NCBI GenBank assembly: GCA_013397935.1 | Contig: VZRN01002958.1 | Coordinates: 651,813 to 715,812 of the forward strand | Length of the DNA stretch: 64,000 nt | From: Dasyornis broadbenti | Lineage: Eukaryota > Chordata > Aves > Passeriformes > Dasyornithidae | Reading direction: 5' to 3' | Shown: positions 48,466 through 60,400 of the stretch, in pieces | Layout of the letters: every line of letters begins with the position of its first letter | How positions within the stretch are numbered: the stretch's first letter is position 1 | The notes under the pieces: model-generated | Databases searched by the model: none | Told to the model about the DNA's origin: nothing | Seen by the model: only the letters and a program-made list of their open reading frames with translations | Program-made: the position numbers and the translations under genes

Positions 48466-49099
48466 CTTGAGCATGTAGCATTTGCAGCTGAGTTTGAAGG
48501 CAGCCTCATTTAAGCTGAAGAATCCTAGTGTTTCTCATCTCAGGGAGTCTTGTGCCCAACAGTATTGTGTTTCGTTTTGAAGATCAGGTTGTACCACCAT
48601 TCTTCAGAGTTGCCTTTAGCACACCCTGATGGCTCCTCACCACCTCTTGAGAGGCCTTTTGGCTGTATGTTTTTCCTACTTGTGTTTTTTCCAGTCTTAT
48701 TGCAGTTTTCTTTTTAAACAGTAGACAGAGCCGACTTGCTGCTTGTTGACTCCATGACCTGCTTCTCATTTCAACCCCCACTTGCTTAAAAAGTTTAGTA
48801 GTTGGCAGTATGTCTTCTGGGACTGATGTCTGAGTGATGGACCACTGAAAAGCAAAATGAAATATGAAACTCCTTTTGTGTCAGGAGCTCTGGATCTGCA
48901 AGTGAACACCTGCTCTGCTGATCAGTGAACCTTGGGAAGGGAAGAAAGAGGAGGAAACTCTTGAGACGCAAAATGGCCTACTGGAAGTCAAAACCCCGTC
49001 TTTTTACTGTATTAGCTAATGAAAGTGAAAATTAGCTGCTTTTTGTTGTTGTTTTTCATATGAAATACATTGAAACATCAGGAAGAAACAAAGTAGTTT
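48466..49099. other. Unrecognised noncoding stretch
   Basis: Nothing recognised. The minus frame at 48584-48781 has no domain or context. Confidence 0.45.
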
Positions 49100-49200
49100 A
49101 GTGAGGAATGAGTGGTGCAGCCTCTGGATTTTTGTTATGGTTTTATCATCAACCCACTGTGTGACTTTGATCATGTGTCTTAGTTTACCCTGTATTAAGT
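49100..49200 (+). mobile_element. MIR-like CORE-SINE remnant
   Basis: 'gtggtgcagcctctggattt', then 'accca ctgtgtgactttgat', 'catgtgtcttagtttaccct' and 'gtattaag' keep the order of a MIR core: ctctggagt…ctgtgtgaccttggg…ctcagtttcc…ctgtaaaa. Decayed, ends unclear. Confidence 0.45.
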
Positions 49201-51579
49201 GACGCCTGGAAAAACATGCACTGTGGTTTTTGATGTTACACTTTATTTATATAGATTCCCAGGGACCCTGCAGTGCTTCAGTTACTGTCCCCCTATTATG
49301 GCAATGCCACACAGACTTCAACAGCTCAGAGTTTAGCTAAACTCTGACAGGTAGAAACTTCATTATACTAACTTTCCCCACAGCTAGCTTCTCCCATTAA
49401 AAAGCAAGCCTTGCTTTAAGCCTCAGTGAAGTAACAGCACATTTCTGGTTATCTGAAGAGGCTCAAATATAGTGGAATGAATTTATTAATGATGTATTCC
49501 CTCACAGCAAACAGATTTGTGCTCTCCCATAATTAAGCACTACAGAAATAGTACTTGTCACCTTCCCTTTAGAGAAAGTGAAAATAACCACCATACAATG
49601 TTAGGCAGTTTTCTCCAGAATTAAAGTTTTATTGTTGAATCTTTGCAAGCTTTATATTAACAAAAACATATGTTTTATTTTCTTGGATGTTAATACAGTT
49701 TTTTGTTTGCATTTAAATGTTCTTTTGGAGTGTTTATACCACTCGGAAGGAAGAACATTGTTCACACACGAGTATCTGTAAATGAAACCAACTTGAAACA
49801 AAAGTAAAGCTAACACATCTGTTTTAATATCTCAAAGAGTAAACCAGCTGTGTGTGTATATATAATATATACATGCTAGTAGTAGATGTTAAATTAGATT
49901 TTAAGAATTTGTTCCAGCTTAATAGCCTAAAACGTTATTAGTAACATAGATAAGGAAATTACTTAATGAAAAATATATGATTTTTAACCTGACAGTGTCT
50001 CTCTTAATTAAGTTATGAGATCCTTAGATGAATGATGTTATAACAGTGCAGTGTGTAGCTTCTATTATTTATAAGACAATGCCAAAGAGCTAGCTTAAAC
50101 CGATTAAAGCAAGGAAAATCTCATTGAAACTTGCCATTCTGAGCAAGTGAATGCTGAGTATTTCTAGAGAATTCAAGCAGCTTTAGCATCTCAAACATAG
50201 TACCCAGCTAGATCTTTCTGATGCAGGAATTGTACATTTGGAGAAAATAGTAAAAATAATATCAAATTAATAAAAAGCATGATCTTTGAAGTTTTTGAAA
50301 TGTGAAAATCCAAGTATTTCAGTTGTGTTAAGTGATGAAATTTAAATTAGAAATCTGAGTATCCTCACCTACCGTACAAAGTCAGCCCTGCAGTGAAATT
50401 CTTTTGGTTTTTATAAAAATCTTCAAAAATTTCTGTTAGGCAGCCAATTGAGTTCCTGTGTTTAACACACCTAGGGGGCTTATTTCTGTTTATCCTGACC
50501 TGGCCCAGGTACATCGACCCTGCAGCACAGCAAGCAGCACAGACTTACAGACCTTTCATCTACAGGTCTCCTACGAGTGGTAGCAAAGGTTTCAGTATTT
50601 AGCTGTCCAGAGGCCTGTGAGCACTCCGAGTTGCAGGCAATGGCAGGGCTGAGGAGGGAGGATGGTGTATGATGCACAGCAGGGCCATGCTGGCGCAGGG
50701 TGCCGCTGAATCATTTCCGTCCCTCTCACTGTGAGGACCAGGGAGGCCAATATTAGCAACTCACCCAAGTCCCAGCTGCGAGCTCAGCCCAGCCCAGCTG
50801 AGCAGTAAAACAGCAGGATCCTTGAGAGAGTTTGTGATCTCTAACTTGTGAATTGCTTTTGGAAGTCCCGTACCTCATATCTTTCTTTTTGTGTGGAATG
50901 TGTTTTATGGTTTTCACTGTATAGATATTAGGAATGGTGCATGGCTCTAGAGGCAAGAAGGCTAGTTGCTCTTGATATAAGAGTTTTTAAGAGGATAAAT
51001 ATTGGTTTTGTTGGTGGTTAACTTATCATTAGTGATTTTTTTACCTCTGCCCAGTTATTTTCTCAATTAGGTACTTTAGTAATTAAATTACCTACAATTT
51101 AAGTAAACAAATAATAAGAAATCTGAAATCCCAGAGATATTGAAATAAATCATAAATATTTTCTTTTGGGGTCCCTGATTTTATCCTAAATATCAAAATC
51201 GTTGAAGTATGATTACTATCTCTTATTTTCTCTTTCCTGTTCCTACCACTCTTGAGGGCTGTAAAAATCATAAATTATGTGACATTTCAATCGAATGCAG
51301 CACAAGGAGGTTATAGAGAAGAACTTGTAACATAGTTGAAACTTTTTTCCTAGTTTGACTTCAGAAAAATACTAAGCAACACAAATAATGAAGCAGTTAA
51401 TTTTGAAGGCTTGATGCTGGGAACATTGTTGAAGCAGTAAAAATATGAAATTGCTAAGCAAATCTTTAAGAAAATACATATAATATCTTTACATGATTAT
51501 AATTTTAAGCTAGTTTTCTACAGTAGTTCAAGCTATAACCCCTAGAACTGATAGACTATAATCATGTCTTATACTGATC
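49201..51579. other. Unrecognised AT-rich stretch
   Basis: Contains an AT-alternating odd palindrome (TGTATATATA / ATATATACA) at 49855-49873 and otherwise unremarkable sequence. A locally GC-richer patch lies near 50480-50800 with overlapping minus frames of no recognisable family. No repeats of known family. Confidence 0.4.
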
Positions 51580-51860
51580 ATGCTTGGCATGGAAAATGAA
51601 CGTATGCAAGGCTTCGGCTTAGATTAACCATGCACCACAGATGTGTTCAATGAGCCTGTTTCTTGTTTTGCTTTATAAGGCCCCCCAATCCAATCCTTCA
51701 GAGACATTTTTATCTGCTAATAAGCATAATGGCAGTCATTCCTGCTGTCATTTATAAAATTATAAGACATGTATTTAGTCAGTTGTGGTGTTTCAGGCTG
51801 TTAAGTTTCCCTGACCAGAACTGAAGCTCTGCTGGCAAATGTTTCTTTAAGACTTCAGTG
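51580..51860. promoter_or_regulatory. Candidate conserved noncoding element
   Basis: 'gcttggcatggaaaatgaac', 'ccaatccaatccttcagaga', 'tttttatctgctaataagca', 'taatggcagtcattcctgct' and 'gtcatttataaaattataag' form a repeat-free block with paired TAAT/ATTA cores and a GATA-like word. The style suggests long-range regulatory DNA, without proof. Confidence 0.3.
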
Positions 51861-52195
51861 GTACACCTGATTCTCTGATCATTAGTCTGTGATGAGCCAT
51901 GTACCGTGTAGAGGTTTCTACCAGAGACACCAAAAGTTCTGGTTCTCAGCTCTATCTGCTTTTATACTGTTTGTGGTTGCATAGAGATGATCCAGTTTTC
52001 CTCTGAGTCTTGCAGGCTGTGGATATAGACCCTGAAGCCGGGAACGTTTCAGCACTGTACACCTCTGTGAGCAGAAATGCAGATCCAACGGGGTTAAAGC
52101 AGAGAAATGAGGTGTGTGATGTCTTGAAAATTGGGTGAGACCATTTCAGAGGAGTGGAAATCTGCTGAGGAGATTGCCATGAATGTCACATCTGA
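51861..52195. other. Unrecognised single-copy sequence
   Basis: No clear feature. A few words near 51940 ('agttctggttctcagctcta') resemble a MIR head but are too short to call. Confidence 0.4.
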
Positions 52196-52312
52196 TCATA
52201 GAAGCATAGAATTGTTTGGGTTGAAAGGGTCCTTAAATTAAGATAATCTAGTTCCAAACCACCTGCCGTGGACAAGAACACCTTCCACTAGACTAGGGTG
52301 CTCAAAGCCCAA
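52196..52312 (-). mobile_element. CR1 LINE 3' end, minus strand, short
   Basis: On the plus strand it reads 'atcatagaagcatagaattg' (the octamer tail in reverse complement), then 'tttgggttgaaagggtcctt', 'agataatctagttccaaacc', 'acctgccgtggacaagaaca', 'ccttccactagactagggtg' and 'ctcaaagccc'. This is a strongly 5'-truncated CR1 tail of about 117 bp with low to moderate divergence. No coding sequence is retained. Confidence 0.92.
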
Positions 52313-53740
52313 TTCTCAAGGGAAAGGAGACCTTCTTGCAGCCCTTCTGCTGCTCCTGGTAGCTTCCTGGGCTACATCTAACTTCAGCCTTCATTTCCCT
52401 TGTAAAGCATTTCAAAACTTTTTTTTTCTTCTTTTTCCTTCTGCCATATTTTTAAACTGCAGATGTTGAAAACAATTTGATGGATACATGTGGAGACTGG
52501 AATTTCTGTTTTTATTCTGATGTTACATATAAAGTGACTGACAGGTTCAGTTCTTTGTCTTAAGAGTTGAGCATATCTTTTTTAATCAATAGGAATTTTG
52601 CCACTGTCTTGCATTTGAATTGTTGAAAGGACTCTTATTTTGAGGAAAGATATCTAAAAGTGTCAGAACAAGCACATCTGTTAGCCAGACATCACTTCAA
52701 AATCCCGAATTTAGTAGAAAGTTTTAAAGGCTTTGTGGGGAATAATGGACTGCTTTGGGGAACTGCAGAGTATTCAGATTAATCATCTAGAGAGAAGTTT
52801 GTGAGTTTAGGGACTCTTCAGTATAGAAATGCTGGAATCATGAGCTAAATGTTACGGTACATCACTTAGTTCTACTAAAAAAGTATATCATCCTTTTAAC
52901 TTGTGAAATCCTACTGTCTAAAGGTATGTCAAAGTGAAATAGTTCAGGCCGGGGCAACATCAGCAAAAACTGTGACTGTTACTAATTTCACCCTCACTGG
53001 TATTTGTTCCATGCAACTACTGTTTCTTCTTCCTAATTCATAGTATAGATGATTTTTTGGTGTTTTTTGGTTGGTTTTGTTTTTTTTGTTTTTTTTTTTG
53101 TTTATCCACATGAATAGACAAGCTCATGAAATGGTCTCAAGCAGCAAATGGCTTTGGAAATCAGACAAAGTGAACTAATCTCCAGTTTATAAATGTATGG
53201 GAATGCTGAAAGAACAAATGCTTCAGCAAGCAACTTTAAAGAGGAATTGGGATGTGGAGTTTCTGAAGGAAAGGAATTGGAAGTGACAGAGCACAATACA
53301 GCCTGAGCACAATACACTGAGTAGAGAAATTTAATTACATAAAGAGGGATAATAGATGAATCAACTAGAAAAACAGACACCAGAGAGAGCATGGAGAAAA
53401 GAAAAAGAAAAGAACCATCTGACCATAGGAAAACAAAATAGAGAACTTTGCAGTATCTTACTAGCCAGCCTTTGAACCCAAAGAGAGTATATGAAATTTT
53501 TAAACACTCATTTGTTTCTTAGACAGTCAGGGGAAGGACTCTGCCCTCATTTGGCTCAGACTGCTTCAAAGGTCTGCCTGGTGTGATAAATAGTGCAAAC
53601 CCCTTTGTGATCTCTGGATGAAAGTCACGATAGTAAGTCCAAAAAATTGTTCAGAGGCCAACTCCAGCAATCCTCAGCCCTGATTCAGGCAAAACTGCCA
53701 TTGTTTCATACATGAGTGTCTGGAAAACAGAGGATACAGG
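52313..53740. other. Unrecognised noncoding stretch
   Basis: Contains a T/G-rich low-complexity tract at 53052-53104 and a 12-bp direct repeat at 53289. A minus frame at 53102-53392 has no recognised domain. No further transposon seen. Confidence 0.4.
53289..53316. repeat. 12-bp direct repeat, 4-bp spacer
   Basis: GAGCACAATACA occurs at 53289-53300 and again at 53305-53316, separated by GCCT. Local duplication. Confidence 0.85.
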
Positions 53741-53796
53741 GGCACTGAGCCAACTGGTTTTTTTTTTCTTTTCTTTTCTCCTTTTTTTTTTAAATT

Positions 53797-53825
53797 TTTA
53801 TTTATTTATTTATTTATTTATTTTA
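53797..53825. repeat. (TTTA)7 microsatellite in a pyrimidine-rich tract
   Basis: Seven TTTA units at the end of a T/C-rich run (from about 53759) and followed by an A11-type run near 53830. Possibly the eroded tail of a retroposon, but no body can be named. Confidence 0.9.
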
Positions 53826-53839
53826 GGGAGAAAAAAAAA

Positions 53840-54420
53840 AAGGCTGAACAGCTTTTCAGAGTGGAGAAAACTGTGAGAAAGGGCGGGGGCCACCCACTTG
53901 TGATGGCCTGTCAAGGCTGAGCAGATCCTCGCTACTTCTTTCAACCTGCACCCAATCTGCTTTATGCTTTGCACCATTCATTTGAGGCCAGTCTTTCAGC
54001 CCAAAAGGAGAACTTTGCAGAAAGTTATGGGCAAACAATCGGAATGGAAACTGCTCTGCAAACTTAATTATAGCACTTGCAGTTAAATGCAAACTAGTAG
54101 CAAAGCAGTGGGAACAACTGGGCGTTCAGCAGGGAGAGGCCAGGTATAAATGCTTTGATAGTTACATGGATCCGAATTTGAATTAGACACCTTTTTAGCA
54201 TCTTAAAAGAAACAGTCTCACCTCTGGTTCAGGCAGTATCCTTTTTTCCTCTCTGTCTTTTTTCCCTCTTTGCCTGTGTGTGCAATAAAATCATAGTCAA
54301 AGCAAAGCAAGCAGCTCTGGTTCTCCTAAGGGCTGCATTGAAATCAATGAAGCATCTTCGTGATCCATTGTTCTTAAAAGTGTTCACACTGAGTCACTTC
54401 CTCAGCGTCTTCTTCTTGCA
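53840..54420. promoter_or_regulatory. Candidate conserved noncoding block
   Basis: Repeat-free and motif-rich: 'ggcctgtcaaggctgagcag', 'tgaggccagtctttcagccc', 'taattatagcacttgcagtt', 'ggataaaa'-type words and a pyrimidine tract at 54240-54270. The minus frame at 53856-54092 has no known domain. The block leads to an acceptor-like sequence at 54410-54421. Regulatory role is inference. Confidence 0.25.
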
Positions 54421-54421
54421 G

Positions 54422-54504
54422 CTCAGGGTAGAATTTCACCTCAGGTTTCAGTTATTGTTTAGGAGGCTGGGAGAGCATTGTGGCTGCTTTCCTTTTCCTT
54501 GCGA
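54422..54504 (+). other. Possible orphan exon (splice-site pair)
   Basis: A strong acceptor (tcttcttcttgcag, ending at 54421) and a strong donor (CGA|GTAAGC, the GT beginning at 54505) enclose 83 bases. One frame is open throughout (…LRVEFHLRFQLLFRRLGEHC…), but it matches no protein I recognise and reaches a stop in the donor. It could be a noncoding exon of a long RNA, an alternative exon, or chance. Confidence 0.25.
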
Positions 54505-54670
54505 GTAAGCTTTCCTAGTTCTGGTAACTTTTGCAATTACTAAGTAATAAGAAAGGCAGTTACATGGACGCCATTCCTTCCAAGTGTTGAAGCCAGTGCG
54601 AGTTTGGAAGAGCCCAGCAGATCGCCTAACACATTGCAGAGACAGGCTTCACACTGTGCTTCACAGGCAG

Positions 54671-54836
54671 TCTTAACTCAGGCAAACTCATGCTGAAGTC
54701 AGCTGAGGTTTTCCCTGAGTGAGAAATGAGTTAAAAAATGAGGCAAGATCCTGATCTTTTACCCAGGCACAACTCCAACAATTTTAGAAGAGTTGCTTTT
54801 GACTTACAGCAGTGTAACAAAGATCAGAATCTGGGC
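54671..54836. repeat. Ancient amniote palindromic repeat, two units
   Basis: Two adjacent imperfect palindromes. In 54671-54740, 'actcaggcaaactca' pairs with the complement of 'gaggttttccctgagtg'. In 54745-54836, 'aagatcctgatctttt' pairs with the complement of 'aaagatcagaatctggg', enclosing 'gcacaactcc' and 'agagttgctt'. The words 'acttacagcagtgtaac' and 'gatcagaatctggg' are close to the atttacaccagtgtaac / gatcagaatttggcc type found very widely in turtle genomes. It is the same style of element as the 9.2-kb repeat. Family name not given. Confidence 0.6.
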
Positions 54837-55910
54837 TTCAATAAAGGCTTCAATATTTGGCCACAGTCCCATGAAGGCCTTTATTAATTTATTTATTTAT
54901 TAAAATGGACAATTGCATCGACTTTAATAACCCTTACCTCAAAGTTCACTTGAAAGAAAACTAATAAGACTTTTTATTGAAAGAGGAGGAAAAAAAAAAA
55001 AAAGTTTAGCTATGGTCAGCCAGGGGGGGAAATTCCATTGTGGCTGCAAGCCCATGGCAGGTAGAGTGGAATTTAATGAAGGAAACTGCTGTGTTTTTGT
55101 GTCTTTCTGTATGTTTTTCCTTTAAAACCAAGAGCTGGGCAGGCTTCCCATTTGACCTGATGTGACCCAAGCAAATTGCTTCTTATATAAAAACAACTGC
55201 AGACTTGGAGAATGTGAAAATGCACTGTATCCTTTTTCCAACTCAGGGAAAATGAAAGCCTGAGAAACAGGACGGCCCTGTCAATACTCGTTGAGCAAAA
55301 CTATCACTCAAGCCCTATAAAGAGAGATTAGAACAGGCTTCCCTATGCCAGAGGGATTCATTATAAGTTAGATCTCTCTAGGTGTTTTTTTTTTTTTAAA
55401 CAGACACACTTACCATCAGTGAGAGAAAAATCCATTTTACAGAAGTTTTATTTCTTTTGTGAAGGGAGGAGAAAACGTAACCCTCATAAAGGAGAAGAAA
55501 GAGGAAGTGAGGGGAAGAAAACAGCTTTAACTAATGCACCCAAACAAAAAGAAATAAATTGATAATTGCTAAAATTCAGGCAAAAAGCCCAACTTTTAGC
55601 CCTCGCTGTAACTTGGGAGAGCACAGGCGCAGGGATTCAGGGTGTGTCTACTGATATTGTATTCAGATGTGTTGCCTTGGCATGTGTACTGACGGATTTA
55701 TTTAAAAAACAAAGCAAAAAAAAAAGGCATTGTGTGCTCGTGAAATGACTTCATAAAATCCTTCCCTTTATGAATTATTTTGATCACAGGGCTTGTTGTT
55801 TAAATTTCTAAAGTACTGTGCTTTTTTTTTTTTTTTAATTGCCTTCTTTTCAGAACTGTCTGTTCTCAAGTTGGCACCTTCCGCATAGCAGCATGCAGAG
55901 ATTAAAGGAG
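54837..55910. promoter_or_regulatory. Noncoding stretch, partly conserved-looking
   Basis: Contains TTTA units at 54888-54900 and an A14-type run near 54990. From about 55010 to 55400 the sequence is repeat-free and motif-dense ('gaaattccattgtggctgca', 'gagtggaatttaatgaagg', 'gtgacccaagcaaattgctt'). The 55390-55910 part has T12-type runs and simple sequence. Regulatory status is inference. Confidence 0.25.
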
Positions 55911-55911
55911 A

Positions 55912-55955
55912 GGGGAGGGAGGGGAGGTGTGGAGGCTTTCATCAGACCAGGGGGG
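55912..55955 (+). other. G-run cluster (weak G4 motif)
   Basis: GGGG at 55912, GGG at 55917 and GGGG at 55921 lie close together. The fourth run (GGGGGG at 55950) comes after a 25-base gap, so only a long-loop quadruplex is possible. Confidence 0.5.
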
Positions 55956-57039
55956 TGACGTGGTGCATAAGCAAACTCACAACTTCTGATGGTCACCCCT
56001 GAAAGGAATCCTGAGCTCTGAGCCACTCTCCTCCCTTACAGGCATGTCTAATCTGCATCACCCACTCCAAGAGGAGACTAGCAAATACTTGGACCGTCAC
56101 ATGCTGCCATGTTAGAGGAGACAGAATAGACTTTTGTTTGCTCTGTCTTGCATAAAATGGAGGTGAAGAGCTTCCTACACAGGAAACCAAGATATGGTAA
56201 TACTTTCCAAGTTCAGTGAGGCCTATTTTTCCAAAACACAGGTTTTGCTTGTGCTCCATGGGTTTCTGACTTTTGCTGGAGTTTTTTCCTATCACGGCTC
56301 AGGAGTGCAGCTGAGAGACACCATAAGTACTCCCGACATTGCACACTAGAAGGCCACCATGTAGAAGGAAACTCCTGATTGTTTTGTTCCAGATATTGTG
56401 TTAAGGATCTGCAAAGTCAGTGTTAGTTACTTCCACAAGATCAGTATTCACCATCATCATCATCCAGATCCTGTATTTATCTAGAAGTTACAATGGAATT
56501 TTCAGATGAGGCATGAAACCTACGGTTCAGGAGAGCAGGGGTTCTCTTGCAGTGTCTTCTTTTTATTTTCTGGGGAACATTCACAAGGTCCTTATTATAT
56601 TTTTTGTTACTTGATAGAGTCTGATGTAACACAGTACTTGTGACAGTCCCTCCAGGACTATTGCTGCTTATGTAAAAGAGGAGGTCAGAATAGTACTGAC
56701 CTGAATAGGGCTGTGAGCTTTTTATTGTAAGGTCCTATTTATAGCATTAGGATTTCCAAAGAAAGGTGGTATTTCTGCCCAGAATTCTGGTGTTTTCTAA
56801 GGGGATACACCGATTCATGGGCCTGGCACTGATTGGAGGTTAGAGTTAAGAGATTTATGTTATATGTATTGATTTGTTGGGTCTCATTGCCCTGTCTGCT
56901 GAGCAAATAGTTAGCAGCTGCACATATAAATGGGTGTAAGGAGAGAGCAAACAGTGATTCAGGGTTCTAGATTATGTTTAAAAAGATGCTGATTCCCATG
57001 GAAGCAAAGAATCCTCATTTGGCTGACTGGATGCAGTGT
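55956..57039. other. Unrecognised noncoding stretch
   Basis: A 100-codon minus frame at 55993-56295 matches nothing known. (CAT)4 lies at about 56452. No transposon recognised until the CR1 that follows. Confidence 0.4.
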
Positions 57040-57478
57040 TAGAGCTTTGCCTCTGTCTTTAATACTATGACCAGTTGTTTCCCCAGATACTCAGCCCCCT
57101 GAGCTGGAAGACAGGGATGGTGAGCAGAATGAAGCCCCATAATCCAAGGAGAAATGTAGTTAGCAACCTGCTACCCCACTCAGACACACACAGGTCTATG
57201 GGGCCAGATGAAAGGCACTCAAGCCGACTGAGTGGAGGTACTGGCTGAAGTGCTCACTGAGCCACTTTCCATCGTGGATCCGCAGTCCTGTCTGAGAGTG
57301 GTTTAGCATCGGAATGGGCTGCCCAGGGCAGTGGTGAAGTCACCATCCCTGGCTGTATTTAAGAGACATGTGGAGGTGACACTGGGAGACACGGTTTAGT
57401 GGTGGGCTTGGCTGTGCTGGATTAACAGTTGGACTCGATGATCTTAAGAGTTTTTTCCAACCTAAATGATTCTATGAC
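57040..57478 (+). mobile_element. CR1 LINE with internal deletion
   Basis: Two CR1 segments on the plus strand are fused. 57075-57292 is ORF2 sequence from just upstream of the reverse-transcriptase core: 'gagctggaagacagggatgg', 'gaatgaagccccataatcca', 'ctcagacacacacaggtcta', 'tggggccagatgaaagg', 'gagccactttccatcgtgga' and 'cagtcctg'. From about 57305 the sequence is the 3' end of the element: 'ggaatgggctgcccagggca', 'gtgaagtcaccatccctggc', 'ggactcgatgatcttaagag' and 'cctaaatgattctatga'. The RT catalytic core and thumb that belong between them, more than 1 kb in a full-length CR1, are missing. The coding part also has a stop and frame breaks. The 5' end lies somewhere near 57020-57070. This is the least diverged CR1 in the window. 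Confidence 0.88.
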
Positions 57479-60400
57479 TCTTTTGCTGTGTGGAATTTTT
57501 CTGCAGGTAGCATAGCTGTCAGGCCCCAGTAGACTTGTTTTTAACTGTGTATAGGAAAGTTCTAGAGACAAATAGTAGAAACCTTATTATCTTATTCTAG
57601 AGAATTTGCTTCATAGTTTAGAGACACTTTGTTTCCAGCAGCTTTTTTCCATAGCCTAATAGATCATTCTGCTACAGAGAAATAAGACTGTACATTGAAA
57701 TTTTCTTTTTGTTTCAGGTCTTTTCCCTTTGCAGATTAGACATCATTCTCATCTCTAGAACTGCACTTTGTGTGACAGGAGATGAGTGTCATTCAACAAA
57801 CTTTCCTTGATAACAGCTTTTCTTGTCCCTTAGCCAGGAGGATGTATTATCTTTGACATTATGAAGTTTATGTAAAGCTATACAGAGCAAAATGTGCTTT
57901 TTTACTTCCTATGTGTAAACACTAGAACCATTTCATGCATACTCCATCACGGGCTGGAGACTAAGCCATCTAAATTTTTAGTGTATGTATATTAATCATT
58001 CATCCAGTAGCAGCTGATTATTTCTTTTAAATATGATTTTCTGTTGTTTATGTAATTTTGGGGGGGAATTCACTGCCCACACAAATATTTTTCAGCTTGG
58101 ACTGTTTCTGTGGCATCTAATGTGAAGTGCAGTGTACAAATCAACAAAATGTTGTGACATTCTTACTGTGCAGCTTTGGAGAGAATGCCTACTTTAAGAG
58201 CTTGTTGGGACATAAAATAACTTCTGTGAATTATACCTTTTCTTAAAAAAAATGAAATAAGTAATGAGCACTGGTTTTAGGTTAGTCTTAATGTTACTTA
58301 TGGAAGTGTAGCAATACATAATTTCAGCAGTAGAATGCAGTGCCTATCCTGTCAAATCAATCCTTTTTCATCATTTCCCTGGACAAAGCATTTGGCAGAA
58401 TGAGGAGAACAGTTTAGGTACACAGGTGTCTTCCTGAGGTTTAAAACTGAAGTACTGTAAGGTGTCTGTGTTTTTGACAATGGACTTTAGAACTCTTTTG
58501 AATTCCAGCAAAAGGCCGCCTAAGGAAATTACTAAAAAGAGGTCGAAGTGCATTTGGCAGGTCATGGAAGAAATCCTTTTGCATGTCAGTTCTCTCAGTT
58601 TGGGTGGACTGTCACAGGACCATGTCATAATGTGTCATCCAGTTTTTAAGTTAGATAAATTCTCAGCAGCTTTTTTTAGCCCATATTCTTTTATAGATCT
58701 CAGAGGGAATTTTGACCAAGAAAAGAAGCAAGTACTACTTCAGGATTTAATGCTAGATTTTTATGTTCCTGGTCTTGACCATGTAAATGGCCAGATTTTT
58801 GAGTGAAAGGCAAGATAAAATGAAGATGTTGCTAAGAGAAAAGCAGATGAAGGAATTTCTGATTTAAAAATCCAAATTAAGGTATCAGCAGGAGATTTGC
58901 AGTCTGTTTAGAGTATTTCTAATTTGTACAAGCCTATGTGGACCTATTTCTTTCTCATTTAATGGCACACCCAGAACTTTCAGTGGCTTCAGTGCAATTA
59001 TTGTTACAGCTCCGGGAACTTTCCCAAGAAGTCTATACCAAAAACCATTTATCTAAATGGGAATGCTTCCAGTGGCACCTGTATGCCGGAGCTGGGCTGT
59101 ACACGTAGGTACCTCTAAACTGAGTACTACTGAAAATAGTCAATGTGCTTGTTTAAAAAGGATGCAATGCAAAAATAGATGTTCTGATCAACAGTACAAT
59201 TTTTTTTTTAATGTAAAAAGTGGTAACAACATGAAAAGCTACCAATACAAATTATAACAATTCTATGATAGGCACTGCAATTTGCAATATGTAATGGCTC
59301 AGAAAGATTTGTTTCTTCTGGAATTTGAGACTGTCACTGATTTTGAGATGTCTCAGTTCTACTGGGAACTGCATTTGTAAATATTGAAATATTTACCTTA
59401 CCTATGCATTTTATGTTTATATATATTTTCAGAGCAGTGACAGAAATATAAATCCTGGCACTAGTATTTTGAATTTTGTTTGAATTTTGAATTTTGAGGT
59501 TTGTTTACATGAAAAAAATCTAATGGAACTTATAAACTCTTGCGAGTACTTCTAACTGTTTATTATTTAAGTGTGTGACTAGTCCTGTAGGACTAAAAGT
59601 TCAGGGGAATAGCTAACCAGCTGTAAGCTAAGTATATGAGTGCATGTTTTTGTAATCAGAGGTTTAAATTTTTAAAGAAACTGCACAGGAATCTTATCAT
59701 CTGCTTTTAAAAACAGCACCCCTTTTGGAAATAGAAACAAGAGCATTACTAACCTAAAGTAGAGTGGGAGAAAACTTAGATTGTTGGAACTGCAAAATGG
59801 ACTGAAATGAGGAAACTGTATTTACCCAGTTTGGAATCTGGCAAGTGTAGTTGAAATACTTTTATTTTTCTTTCTTTCTTATTCACAGAGTTGCAGGATT
59901 TGAGTTAGGTCTAAAGTCAAAATAAATATGATGCCTCACTCAAAAAGAACTCTACCACCTTTATTTAAGAATTTGTATAAAGCATTCAATGGGGTTGAGT
60001 GGTATTTTATTTGGTTAAATTAGGGTTTGAGGTTTGTAAGGTTTAAACTTGGTCCCCTTTTGAGAATGATTTAAGATAGGAATGCTATAATCATCTAGTT
60101 ATATGAGGATAGAGCAGGTGCTGGGGATGGAAAAATGTTTTTTTTCTCCTTCCATCTGTTCTCTGAAGAACTACTTAATTCTTCTTGCAGGAATCTGTTA
60201 AAAGCTTTTCATAAGGTTTCCCTGTAGGCAGACAATTCACTGCAGAAGCCCACAGGCAGTGCCTTTGGATGTACTGGGAGTAACTTGTGCACAGGCTCAT
60301 CCTTCTTTTCCAGGTGGAATGAGAAAAACAGGAAGGTATGCTTAGGGATCCTCTCTATCTTTCTTTCGAGTGCAGCGGAGATTGGACAAATGGAAGAGTA

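Noticed and set aside
58462..58806. 114-codon plus-strand frame with internal splice-like words
   Set aside because: The acceptor is weak, the supposed 50-base exon matches nothing, and an 85-codon frame overlaps it antisense.
60315..60336. 22-base micro-exon between TTTTCCAG and GTATGC
   Set aside because: Such short pairs arise often by chance, and there is no neighbouring exon to support it.
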